Below are positions 1-10,889 of a stretch of 64,000 bases of DNA, in pieces. How positions within the stretch are numbered: the stretch's first letter is position 1; every line of letters starts with the position of its first letter. A program made the translations under genes and the position numbers. This DNA is from Thecamonas trahens ATCC 50062 (taxonomy: Eukaryota; Apusozoa; Apusomonadida; Apusomonadidae). The stretch covers positions 62,001-126,000 of the forward strand of contig NW_013657677.1 in assembly GCF_000142905.1 (NCBI RefSeq), written 5' to 3'. Under the pieces are notes generated by a model. It was given only the letters and a program-made list of their open reading frames with translations. It was not told where the DNA came from and did no database searches.

Positions 1-2773
1 ACCGCCTTGGCTGCTCGCTTGAACACAACCTCGCTCCGCGAGCTAGCAATCAGCACGCCAGCGGCTGTCTCCGCCGCCGCGTCCACCGCTTGCACAAAGA
101 ACACAACGTGCGCAGGCGTGAGCTCTTCCGGCGCCGCAATCGGCTGGACGACAAGCACCATGCCGTCCTTGACCCGCGCCTGGACTCGGAGCGACCGCTT
201 GCGGAAGAGCACCTTACCGACCCTTTTCGGCCCGGCGAGCGTCCGCAATCGGAGGTGCTTCAGTCGAAACTTGTTCGTCGCATTCGGCGCCGCCGCGAGC
301 GTCTTCTCTGTCGGCGGATAGTGCTCGTCGATGACCGCTTTGATCGCGGTCTGGATGTCGGCTACAGGCTGGCTGGCGTTGACAACCGCATGCCTCAGCG
401 GCCAGAGTGCGCGACCCGACGGGTGCAGCGGATCATACAGCACAAGCCGAACCTTGTACTCCCCGACTGCCAGCGGCGTGCCGAGTCGGACAAAGACCGG
501 CGCCCCATCAAACAAGTGCGCAGCCTCGAGCGAGAGCGTTTCGTCCTTCAGCTGCTCGTCCGTCGGCGACCGCGCAATCGTAAAACCCGACGCTTCCACC
601 CCGAGCGCCATCGCCATCTTCGCCTTGAGCTCACCGACCGTCCGGTGCTTGGAAAGCGAGACCGACCGCGTGTACGCCACCGGCCCCGAGACCTTTGCAT
701 CCTCGGCCACGGGCTCGTTGTACTCGAGCACAATCGACGTCACCTTCGCCTCATACACAGTGCCAAATAGACTGCTCGTTGCTGGCTCGACATACACCAC
801 AGAGCCCGGCCGGATGCCGAGCTCCACCAGCGGTACGCCCGGATGCGCCGCTGCCCGAACATGGACTGCATGCAACGTCGCGCCGTCGACCGTGTACCAC
901 GCCAACGCGCCGCACGCCTCCAGGCTCGGCACCGCACTTTGCACCGCCGCCGCAGCTTCGTCAAAGTCCATCGTTGGCTTGAGCCACACCCGCGGCATGC
1001 CATCAACTACCGGCATCCGCGCCTGCGCCACAAGCTCGGCCACGTTGTCATGCGTCACGGCAAGTGCCACTACAAGAAAGGCGTCCGGGTCAAACGTCGC
1101 AAACTTCTCGCCGGCCGCCCGCGTCTCAAGCACCACCGTCGCCCGGTGCCCGAGCCCGAGACTCTCCAGCCGCGCCTCCGGCTCGGTGTCCAGCGGCGCG
1201 CCGGCCATGGTCGCTCCCGACGCAAACCGCGTGTAGGCTCGCAGCCGCGCGTCGTCGTCAGCTGGCCGCCCGCCGTCGGCCCCGGCATGCAGCGCATCCA
1301 GCGCCGCAGCCTTGAGCGCCGCCACCGGCTCGCCCTGATCCAGCGCCACTTCTACCGTCTGCGAGCCGGAAACAACCGTGAAACGCATGGTTCGGACCTC
1401 GCGGAGGTGGTTCGCAACCTCTTCGCGCCACGCTGCATCTTCGGCAGCAACCAGGGCGCGGAGCTCGCTTGGTACAGCCGGGACCGGCCCGCTGGCACCC
1501 TGCTTGGCATACAGCAGTAGGTACGCTGAGCCCGAACGAGTGCTGGCGTCCGAGCCATACGCCACTTCCAGCGCTGTCTCGAGGTCGTCGATGGCCCGGA
1601 CAGACGCGTCGTTGAACTCGTGCCAGACGCCAGTCGCCGGGCATTTGACAAACGCAAAGTAGTGGCCAGAGTGCGCCGAGCCCGAGTGAAGAAGCACCGC
1701 ATATGCATCATAGAGCATCGGGGCCTCGCCACTATCGGCCATGTACGGCGCCATGTCGAGCACCAGCGGAAAGGTGAGCTTCTGGTTGAGCTTGACCCGC
1801 CGGTTCGCCTGCCAGTCGTACACAAATCGCTTGAGCTGGAATGAGAGGACCGGCGGAAGATCGCCAAAGGTGAGGCCCTTGTCGGCATCGACCTTGGTCT
1901 CACACCCCGAGCACGCGTACTGGTTGTCGCCGGTCAGCCGCTCCGGCGCCACAAACGCCGCCAGCGCCTGCTCCAGCGACCCGATCGTCGCGTCCATGTA
2001 CAGCGAGACGTCCAAAAAGGCATCCAGCCGGACAGCTGCGTGCCCGCACCCGAGGCACACCACCGAGTCGCGAAGCGTCCCGCCGTACAGCGCCTGCACC
2101 ACGCCAGCCTCACTCTCGGGCTCCTTGACCAGCTCGAGCACGCCAAACAGAACCCGCAGCAGCTCCTGCACATCGTGCTGCCGGAACGCCTCGGCCGTAG
2201 TCCACCGAAACGACGTCGTCAGCTCGACTGTGTCCAGCGCTGCCTTCTCCGACACCGCCAGCCGCGCAAAGAGCTTCTGCAGCGCTCGTGGGACACACGT
2301 CGCCTCCTCGCCGTGGACCTCGGGCGAGTACTCCCAGCCGAGAACCGCAGCCGGAACCGCGGCGTGAGGTACAGCGCTTGCAGGAGCGAGTTGAGATAGC
2401 ACGTCGCGCCCTGGTTGACCAGCCCAGCAAAGGCCCCCTCGTCTCGAGCGTAGCACATGGTCTTGCCGCCCCTGCCCACAGGTGTGTTGTCCCAGCCTTG
2501 TTGGCCTCGGCCACCACCGCTTGCTCCCACTTTTGAGCCGGCACTGCCACCAGCACTTCCATCTGGTGCGCTTGCATTGCCATCTCCTCCCGAAGGCTCC
2601 GGCGAGACCATTCGTCCTTGCTCCTCGGACATGCCGCCGCTCTCAGGCCGTGCGGCAAGATACGCAAAGGCCGATGACGGCATGCCTGTGAAGGGGTTGA
2701 TCGAGTGCGCCGCCCCAAGCGCGGTTTTCTTGGACGGCGCAAACGCCGCGAGCTCATCAGATTGAGCGCTCAT
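1..2773 (-). CDS. USP47: USP47-like ubiquitin-specific protease (3' end outside window; one frame break)
   Basis: This is a cysteine deubiquitinase that removes ubiquitin from protein substrates. The ATG is at 2773. About 110 low-complexity residues come first, then the Cys box GLVNQGATCYLNSLLQALY with the catalytic Cys near residue 125. Further on are QHDVQELLRVLF, a CxxC pair plus a second pair (CLGCG and CSGCE), LSFQLKRFVYD, and the His box AHSGHYFAFV followed by WHEFND. The order and spacing match USP47 better than other USPs as I remember them. The remaining roughly 500 residues to position 1 look like the tandem ubiquitin-like domains of USP47. The reading frame shifts once, at about 2337-2350, between TPRFR and WEYSPEV. 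The family has five residues (15 nt) there, and only 14 nt are present. The gene is incomplete because no stop lies inside the window. Family assignment is strong; orthology to USP47 specifically is less certain. Confidence 0.85.
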
Positions 2774-3044
2774 GGTTGGTATGTGGCGTTACGCGTGGGT
2801 GTGGTGAAGGAGCGCAGGGTTTGGACGGGTGTGGCGTGGGGAGGGAAGGACGGTGTGTGGCCGAGGAGAGAGGGAGGTGTGTGGTGGCAGTCGTGAGCGT
2901 GATCGTGATCGCGCCACTTTGGCAAAGTGTGCACGGAAAAAGGTCGTAATCCAACCATGGTCGAGTGGAAGGAAGGAAAAGCGGCTTCCAATGGCCGCGC
3001 CATGTGTTGGCCATGGTGTGAACGTTTGCTGGCTATTGCTCGCC

Positions 3045-4243
3045 TCAGATGGCGATGACGCCGTCGGCGGGTGGAGCAGGGAACGGCGGGATGTTGACCG
3101 GCTGCGGCTGCGCAAAGTGGTTGCGGGCGGCGAGCGAACGCGGGTGAGCTTCGGCGATGAGAGTGCGAGCACGCTTGACGGTGGCGGCAGCGTCTGCGGC
3201 GGCGGTATCGAGATCGGCGTTGGCCGAGACGAGGAGCTCGTCGAGCTTGCGCTTCCGGGCATCGGCGTCCGGGCGAGCCGAGGCCGTGGCGAGCTCTGAG
3301 GCGAGCTCTTTGAGCGACGAGGCCGGCTCGATGAGCGAGCGCATGGCGCGGGAGCGGCGGATAAAGCGCGACGAGGCCGAAAAGGTGATGCCGACCGAGC
3401 GGGCGACGTCCTGGCGGGCGTCGAGGGCGAGCGGCGGGAGGCAGTCGGCGAGCGGGACAAGGCCGGGCTCGAACGGGTTGGTGCCATCCATGACGGCGCA
3501 CGCATCGAGGTGGCGCTGCAGAACAGCCGCCGCCGACCCGCCGTCCGACGGGAGGACGGCGACGGTGTCGACCGCGCGGCGGCAGTAGGGGCAGACGACA
3601 AAGCCAGCGTCAGTGGGCGAGAGCAGATGGACTGAGTTGTTCACCAGAACACCCTTTTGGCTGGGGTGCTTGGTGCCCTGCGCCAGCAGCGGCGAGTCGT
3701 CGATGGGCGCCACAAGGCGGCCAAAGTGGCGTGCCGCGCCCTGCGGGAGCGTCGACGGGAGGACCGTCGAGAACTTTGCGCCACCACCGTGACTGCATGC
3801 GCCCCGTTCGACTTGGTCTCCGCGCCAGCCACCGTCTGCATGGTCGACGGCACTACAGCCGCCACCTTGGGCGGTAGCATGGCACTCGACGGCATGGTTG
3901 AGCCCGAGGTCAGCCGGGAGCGCGACGACGACGACCGCCCGGGCCGGGCCGCAGAGGCGCTCAAGGCTGCAATGCCCGGATGCGGAGTAGCAGCAGACAA
4001 CGATGATGGCGTTCCTCGCGACCGGTCTGAATGCCGAGAATATGGGTTCCGTGACGCTGAAGAGGTCAAGCTTGACGACGGTGGCACTCGCCGCTGATAC
4101 CTCCGCTTGGGTGCGGTGTCGCGGGCCTCTTTCTGGATATGGGCCTCACACGGCGGCTTGCAGCAGGCCTTGCAGAGCGTGTGGAGACACCCTGCAAACG
4201 CATACCGGTTGCACTTGACACAGTGTACCTTGCCTGCAGACAT
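3045..4243 (-). CDS. Zinc-knuckle protein with SHI/LRP1-like Cys-His motif
   Basis: I do not recognise the whole protein. The N-terminus (start ATG 4243) has C8-x2-C11-x7-C19-x-H21-x2-C24-x2-C27-x4-C32-x2-H35, followed by a basic run (KRRYQRR). This matches the zinc-binding RING-like motif of plant SHI/STY/LRP1 regulators, except that the last loop is 4 rather than 7 residues. A Ser/Ala-rich linker follows, then a second probable zinc site (CPYCRR...HLDAC) and a charged helical C-terminus. The two halves lie in different frames, and the switch falls at about 3775-3800. Adding one base makes the gene exactly 400 codons; a small intron is the alternative. It could also be two adjacent genes, but no ATG opens the second frame (only a GTG at 3713). 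A zinc-dependent nucleic-acid or protein-binding role is inferred from the motif. Confidence 0.6.
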
Positions 4244-4649
4244 GGTACTTGGGATGTGTGTGTGGGTGGGGGGGGAGGGAAGTGGTGGGGGTTTTGCTTG
4301 TGCTTGTGCCCGTCGTTGTGATCGTGATCGTGATCGCGATCGCCATCGCCATCGCTGATGATGATTGGGAAGGAGAGGAGGTGGGTGGGGCAACGTTGCA
4401 TGCTGATGGCAATGTCTTGATGAAAGGTGGGTGGTGGGTGGTGGGTGGTGGGTGGTGGGTGGGTGGGTGGTGGGTGGGGATGGGGGGATGGACGGATGGT
4501 GACGTTGATCGTGGTGGAGGGTGAAGGATGCGAGAGAACACATCCTACGATTCTACTTTGATGGACATGGGGCTACTCCAGTTACGGGCGGCTTCAGCCA
4601 GGGACAACAACATGTGGAGTAAAGAAAACGGTTCAATAGGGTAGACGGA
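4244..4649. other. Intergenic: 5' flank of zinc-knuckle gene and 3' flank of lipase
   Basis: No gene is seen here. The stretch is strongly strand-asymmetric, with GGTGGGTGG-type G-rich repeats on the plus strand from about 4255 to 4510, and an AT-richer segment at 4540-4640 just past the lipase stop. Confidence 0.6.
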
Positions 4650-5803
4650 CTACGAGCGGGCATGGCAGCCGTTGACCTTGATGCCCATGTAAACGGCGTG
4701 AGCCGAGGCCGTGGGAACGACGACCGAGTCGGAGCACTTGGGGTCCTCGCCGGAACCGTTGCAGACCTTGTACCCGCCGTTGTGCTCCCACACCTCGAGC
4801 GGAGCGTGGTGGTAGCCGAGGAAGCGGAACGGCAGATGCGGGACGATATCGGTCGAGTGGACGACACGGACCGCGTTCTCGATCTGCGACTGGAAGTAGA
4901 GCTGGAAAGCGTCGTTGCCGACGCGCGGCGCGCCAAAGGTGTAGACGTGGACCGGGACGTGCGGCTTCTTGACCGTCACGTACAGCGAAGAGAGGACGGC
5001 GAGCGCGCCACCGAGCGAGTGACCGGTCGCGTACACGCGGTACTCGGGGAAGCGCTCGACAAGGTCGGCGACGTGGTCCGAGACCTCCTGCCCGACGCCC
5101 TCCCATGCCTCCTGGAAGCCGCGGTGGACCTTGGCCCCGGTGGCGTTGGGGTAGTCGACGAGATCGGCCTTCTTGAACTTGAGATTGGTGATCCAGTTCT
5201 CCGTGTTGTGGCTCCCCTCGTGGGCAAGGATGATCGCCTTGCTCTCTGCATGGTAGCCCGAGAACGACTCGGTCTTGGTCACCGGATCCGTCCAGTACCC
5301 GGTGAGCACAAAGCCCGTGGTGTTACCCACGCACACATTGCACGACCAATCGAGGAGGTCCTTCTCGTCACAGTACGACGCAGACGCGTACTCCAGCTAC
5401 AGCCAGCCAGCCACACCCCGCAACCAAACAACCCCCCCCCCCACCACACACACAAATACCCACCCACATCCACACGTAACCAACCATTCTCACCATGAGT
5501 CCATAGCCTGTCCTCGGCGCCTCCCTCTTTGCACGTGCCCTGCCTGTCGCTTGCCCGCCTGCCGTCTGCCACCCGCCGCCCGCCCAAAAGCCAGCGCGTG
5601 ACCTCCCCTTCCCCCCCCCCCCGCACCCTCTTCCTCCGCACGAGCCCCTCTACACCCTCCCCATTCCCACAACCACCCATGCGTACCATGGTGTAAGCAG
5701 TCTTCTCATCCCACGTGTAGCTTGCACCAGGCAGGCGGGCAGCAGCTGGCATGGCGCATGCCGCCGCCACGGCAAGGAGGGTGACAAGGACGAAAACGTT
5801 CAT
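4650..5803 (-). CDS. Secreted class-3 (fungal-type) lipase, two exons
   Basis: This is a triacylglycerol lipase-type alpha/beta hydrolase that probably acts on extracellular or phagosomal lipids. Exon 1 is 5687-5803 and encodes 39 residues that start with a signal peptide (MNVFVLVTLLAVAAACA). The intron is 5397-5686 (GTACGC...TAG, phase 0). Exon 2 is 4650-5396. The joined protein is 287 aa, normal for the family. The nucleophile elbow is GHSLGGALA, the acid is the Asp of STDIVPH, and a C-terminal His follows in SAHAVYMGI. Between signal peptide and core are paired Cys (DLLDWSCNVC), as in secreted fungal lipases. The splice junction restores the typical AYTM-LEYASASYC segment. Substrate range cannot be read from the sequence. 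Confidence 0.9.
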
Positions 5804-5957
5804 TGGCGTCGAGTGGCCGAGGCCGTGGACGTGGCCATGAGAAGGTGGGCAGCCGGTGCCGCCAGGGGTTGGCGGCCGCGGCGAGCGGCGACAAGCCAAC
5901 AAGGTGACGTGGACGGACGGAGACAAGGGGCTAGCTACGCATGGTAGGAATGATGCT

Positions 5958-6995
5958 TTACTTGGCACCAAGAGAGGCCGATGAAGTCTGGACAATGCCG
6001 ACAATGACGCCAAAGAGGCCCAGCGCCGAGGCAAAGACAGAAATGACAAGGACCTTGACAAAGAGGGCAGGCTCGGCGGCATCAGCGAGCGCGCAGCCAG
6101 ATCCTACGAGGCCGACACAGATGCCGCAGAAGAGGTTGGAGAAGCCGACCGACATACCGCCGCCAAACAGAGCATATCCCGAAAAGTAGTCCTTGATGTG
6201 TGGCAAGATGACGCCGTTGGGTAGGGCGGTACCCGTGATGAGGCCAAGCTTCTGTTCAAAGATGATGGCCATGATGATTCCGTAGATGCCCACAGCCTCA
6301 CAGAAGACAATCGACACCAAGTTCTTCGACCGCACACGCGGCACCTTGATAGCAGCACCCACCAGCGAGGTCCCGGTCAGCCAGATACCCCTACATCATC
6401 ATTACCACCACCATCTCCACAATGAGTCACAAGCGCCACGTGACTCACAACACCCACAGCCCATGCACCAGCTAAATGGGACCTGCTCTCCCTCCCCTCC
6501 CCTCCCTCCCTCCCTCCCTCCCTCCCTCCCGCTTCTTCCTCTCTTCCTTGCCTTCCCCTCCTTCCCCCCCCCTCCCCCCCCCCCTTCTCTCCCTCCACCC
6601 TCCTACCCCCCTCCCTCCGTCCTTGCACCCCACCAGCCCTCGCCGTCGATCACCTCACCTCATGCCCGACCACCGCCCACCGCCCAGCCAGCCGGCCATA
6701 CCCACCGCCATACTAGCCACTCACTGCTACCTCTCCACCCTCCAACCACACAACTGGATACTATTCATCCATCTTCATACCATAAAGCATGTACGTGGAG
6801 TCCTGGTATAGGAAGTCGGTCACACCCACGTCATGACCATGCCACCCCCCCTCCCCCCCCCCCCCCCTCTCACCTTGCGTACCAAGCAGCGCCGAGTGTG
6901 GACAGGCCAATGGTGAGACCGATGCCCAAGTTGGCCCAAGCATACGGTGTGACCTGTTCAAAGATGTTCGCATCAATGAGCGGAGACTGAGACAT
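5958..6995 (-). CDS. VMA16: V-type H+-ATPase proteolipid subunit c'' (Vma16 / ATP6V0B), two exons
   Basis: This is the membrane rotor subunit of the vacuolar proton pump, which carries protons across endosome, lysosome or contractile-vacuole membranes. Exon 1 is 6883-6995 (ATG at 6995) and exon 2 is 5958-6390. The intron of 492 nt (GTACGC...TAG) splits the Trp codon of GAAW-GIWLTGTS exactly where c'' proteins continue. The joined protein is 181 aa. It is hydrophobic throughout, with PRVRSKNLVSIVFCEAVGIY, whose Glu is the essential proton-carrying residue of this subunit, and SNLFCGICVGLVGSG plus GLFGVIVGIVQTS in the last helices. Vertebrate c'' is a little longer at the N-terminus. The gene is divergent from the membrane-protein gene at 7261, with 265 bp between them. 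The intron is very rich in poly-C on the plus strand. Confidence 0.93.
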
Positions 6996-7260
6996 GGTTG
7001 TCGCACGCCAAGTCAAGTGTACCAAGCCCCAGCTGGAGAAGTGGCCACAGTCAGCGGTGGCAGGCGACGGGCGGCAGGCGACGGGCGACGGGCGAGGGGC
7101 GGCAGGCGACGGGTGACACTGCTTCGACCCACTCACTACCACTACCACTACCACTCGCACACTTGGCCCGACTACGGACGACGAAAGACAACGACCAGGA
7201 CTCTCCACAACATCAACCGCAACTACCGCACGTCCTCTTCCTCTTCCTCCTCGCGGCGAC

Positions 7261-9181
7261 ATGTCCAACAGCACGACGTCCGACTTGTCAACGTTGGACG
7301 AAACAGCCAATGTGCTCGCCGGCAGTGGGTGGATACTGGTGGCCGTGGTGGCGATGGCATTGCTTGTGCCGCTGCTCAAGGCGCTGTGCACTGGACGACA
7401 GGCGGCCGGTCGGCATCATCGGCTGTACAACTTTGTGCGATCGGGGACGTCAAACATCCCGTTGACCATCACCACGCCGCCGCTCATGTCGTCGGCCTTT
7501 GCCCTCCTGATCTTCCGCATGCAGTGGATGCAGGCTTCGACGCTCGTGGGCGAGCTTCCAGAGTGGATGTACCGCCTCTCCCGCGGCATCGGTCCCTTTA
7601 ACGGCATCTCGCCTCGCCTCCCCTTTGACACCGCCGTCGACGATCGGGCCGCCTTCTGCGCCTCGGGCATCGAGGCTCTCGCCGCCTTTCTGCCCATGGA
7701 CAAGCACTACCTCGTTTTCTCCGTCCTGCTCTTTGTCATTGTCCTTCTCGCCGCAATCGCCTTTATTGCTTTCACTCTCCTTGCCTGCGCGCGATGCCGT
7801 CCGGCTGCTGGCGGCGCTGGCATCCACTATCCGCCGGCCACTGACTCGGCCGCAACCTCCACATCGTCGGCATCAGAGTATGTACCGGACTCGGCGCCGG
7901 AGCGTCGCGAGGTCGACTCGTGGCACTCGCTTTCGAGCCTTACAATCTCGAGCGCTGTAAGCGCAGACTCGGATGCGAGCTCGGTTGTGGCGGCGGCGAC
8001 GACGGCCGATCCCGCTGCGCCGCGGGCGACCAAGCGGTTCATCGAGCCGGACGACGCTTTTACCATGCATACCGGCAAGCGACTGGTGGCGATGCAGGAG
8101 GCTGCGCTGGCGCTCGGTCTGCGGCTGGTGCCACGGCTGCGGTCCGAGCTCCCACTCGGAGTCTCGCAGGCGCTTGCCGCGTTCTCGGACCGGGTCCTCG
8201 ACACTGCATGGGCGACCGCTATCCGGATCCTCTATGCCGGATATCTGGGCGCAACCATGACTGCTGCGCATGCACTCTCGTTTGGAACTGATGTAGCAAG
8301 CCGTGAGGCCAAGGCATCGTTTGCGGCTGGCGTTGTCGTCTACGTCGTCTACTCGCTAGGCTTTCCGCTCCTTGCCTTTGCCGTTCTGCGGCACGGGGTC
8401 CGGCGCGGTGTCATTCCTTCGCGCGGCTCTGCGCGCGATGAGGCCTTTGCTGCCGCCTGGGGCCCGTTCTTCAACGACTATGATGAGCTGCACGCGTCGT
8501 ACTTTGCCCTTGTCGACCTCGGCCGGCGGCTCGCGCTAGCCACCGCCATCGGCAGCCTCGCATGCAAGCCCGAAGCTCTTGCTCTCTTCCTCCTCCTCCT
8601 GCATCTCGCCTACGCTGGCGTCATCTGGTTTGAACAGCCGTTCCAGGTCCCGTCGCGACACCTCGCCGAGGGCCTCTTTGCCGTTCTCGACGTCGTCCAC
8701 GTCTGCCTCCTCCTCCCGGGCTCGGGCCTGTTTGGCAGCGCGTCGGCGGCCGCGGTCGAGCGTGCCGCAGTTGCGCTCATCGTTTTCTACAGCATCGAGA
8801 CGCTTGCTCTCACCACCTACGCTTTTTCCGCCTCTCGCGGGCCAACAAGACCACAAACAAGATCATCAAGCACCAGCACGAGCTGCTCTTTGTTTTTGAC
8901 GAGATCGACATCGGCTCGCGCGGCCGCACCCCATCGCTCGATCTTGTCTGGGGCACCCTCCTCACTCGTAGGCCCGATGACACTTTGCCGCAGTCCACCA
9001 GCCGTTCTACGAAGCCGAGCCTCCCGTCTCTGGCTCAATCTCGTCGTCGGGCTCGTTGTCCGCCTCTGCTGCAAACGCCGCCAACCATCGCTGGTCGCTC
9101 ACGTCGTCGTCGTCGTCGTCGTCGGCCTCATTGGCCTCGTCATCATCGTACTTTTCGGCCTCGTCAAGTGATCAACCGTAA
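7261..9181 (+). CDS. Multi-pass membrane protein, TRP/polycystin-like region (two frame breaks)
   Basis: The family is not firmly recognised. From the ATG at 7261 there is one hydrophobic helix at residues 24-42, a short extracellular or lumenal segment, a long helix near 149-176, a Ser/Ala-rich loop, then five further hydrophobic segments between about residues 315 and 530. The segment LGRRLALATAIGSLA with following helices resembles the membrane region of fungal Flc/TRP-like and large protist surface proteins (weak resemblance). The frame shifts at about 8821-8828, within a run of five T, into a cytosolic ANKTTNKIIKHQHELLF segment. It shifts again at about 8975-8982 into a Ser-rich tail ending at TAA 9179-9181. 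Both shifts equal one missing base, and adding two bases gives 641 codons. A 26-nt intron could mimic the second shift but would be unusually short. Confidence 0.6.
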
Positions 9182-9388
9182 TGAATGGTCACTCAACGTG
9201 TCGCATCCACGGCCCGTACCATCGCACCTTTTGCATTGCCTTCTCTCGCTCTCTCTCTCTCTGTCCCTCCCTCTGGTTCATTCATTTGCTCACTCGTTCG
9301 TTCCCTCGCTCGCCTCTGCTGCCTCGATTCCCTCATTGCAACCATTCCCGACACATATCCTTGGCCACCCAACTCTCGCACAAACACA

Positions 9389-10741
9389 AGTACGTACCCC
9401 GTCCAACCCGGGCTGTAACCTTCCAGCCATTCAGTTCCTACCACCTACTACCATACCAACCACTTCCCCCTTGCATGTAGTACATGTACAGCTGGTTGCA
9501 AGGGCAATGTCATCGTGCTTGACGCTCTATACCCATGTTCGAGTGCCGGCTGGTGGCGTCGGACATACAAATCCCTTGATTTTTGTATGACTCGCTCGCG
9601 GCAGCCACCCAGTCGACGACTTTGTCACGGGCGTAGTGATGGGCATGTCATGAGTTGGCAAGCGCCATCCGGCTGGCATTGTAGCCTTGTTGACGGCGAT
9701 TACGACCATGTTATTGGCTTGACTGGTGCTTGCCGCACTGGCGCACAGCGAGTGCTCCAAGTCGGAGCAGGGATGTGTTGTGCGAGCTTTTTCTGCGGTG
9801 GCGAAGCCTCTGAGTGCGCCGTGTCGACAGGGATACTCACAATGATGCGACTGGAACGGGTACCGTGGTTGTGTTGTGTTGACAGTGTCTGCTGTTCCCG
9901 AGTGCCTCCACCCGACTGAGGATGACATGCAGAAGCTCCTCGCCTGCAAGGTCCACATCGGCACCAAGAACCTCGACTACCACATGACGCCGTACATCTG
10001 GAAGCGCCGCGACGACGGCATCTACCTGATGAACCTCGGCAAGACCTGGGAGAAGCTCATGCTCGCTGCCCGTGTCATCGTTGCTGTCGAGAACGCCGCT
10101 GACGTTGTCGCCATCTCGGCCCGCACCTTTGGCCAGCGTGCTGTGCTCAAGTACGCCAAGGCGACTGGCTGCAAGTCGGTTACCGGCCGCTTCACGCCCG
10201 GTACCTTCACTAACCAGATCCAGAAGCGCTTCATGGAGCCGCGTGTGATCATTGTCACCGACCCGCTCACCGACCACCAGGCCGTGCGCGAGGCTCGTTT
10301 GCCAACATCCCGACCATCGCCTTCTGCGACACCGACTCGCCGCTCGAGTACGTCGACGTTGCCATCCCGTGCAACAACAAGGGCCGCCTCTCCATCGGTA
10401 TCATGTACTGGCTCCTCGCCCGTGAGGTGCAGCGCATGCGTGGCGTCATCGACCGCCAGACCCCGTGGGACGTCATGCCCGACCTGTACTTCTACGTCGA
10501 CCCGGAGGAGGCTGATGCCCGCGAGGCCGAGCGCGCCGCCGCCGCCGCCGCCGCCGCCACCGCTGCCAACGCTTCGGCCGAGGCTGAGGCCGCCTACGCC
10601 GAGACCGCCGTCCCGGCCGCCACCGAGGCGCCCGAGTGGGCCGCTGGTGCCGAGCAGCCCGGCTGGCCTGGTGAGGCTGGTGCCTTCCAGCTTGACTCGC
10701 AGGCGCCGGACTCGTGGGCCGATGACGGTGCCGCGTGGTAA
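9389..10741 (+). CDS. RPSA: 40S ribosomal protein uS2 (RPSA, laminin-receptor type), initiator codon split by an intron
   Basis: This is a small-subunit ribosomal protein at the head-body junction of the 40S particle. The coding exon is 9886-10741. It opens with TGTCTGCTG after a CAG acceptor, and the missing A of the start codon is supplied by the donor exon ending at 9389 (GTACGT donor; intron 9390-9885). This gives MSAVPEC. Family landmarks are [44 protein letters not shown] and [15 protein letters not shown], followed by an Ala/Glu/Trp-rich tail as in eukaryotic uS2. One base is missing at 10296-10297: the protein passes from VREA to [15 protein letters not shown] across a point where the family has no gap. 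With that base the protein is 285 aa. The split-start model is an inference from splice sites and frame. Confidence 0.92.
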
Positions 10742-10881
10742 GTCGTGCTTGCCCCGCCCACTCCTCTCCGCTCGGAGTTGCTGCGGACCCCGAGGTGTCG
10801 TGGTTAACGAAGGTGCACGGCTGTGAGTTGGGGTGGGCCCCCCCTGCTCCCGATGAATGAACACGATTCGTGGGCCAGTAC

Positions 10882-10888
10882 TTTATTT
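10882..10888 (-). promoter_or_regulatory. Candidate poly(A) signal for API5
   Basis: The minus strand reads AAATAAA directly after the API5 stop codon (10890-10892). This is the canonical AATAAA hexamer in the expected place. Confidence 0.45.
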
Positions 10889-10889
10889 C

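Noticed and set aside
90-1520. Several plus-strand open frames up to 301 codons
   Set aside because: They are antisense shadows of the USP47-like gene. They are Arg/Pro-rich and have no domain, whereas the minus frame has catalytic motifs.
8966-8991. A 26-nt GT...AG intron in the membrane-protein gene
   Set aside because: It would restore the frame but is far shorter than any other intron here (84 nt or more), and the one-missing-base model fits the window-wide pattern.
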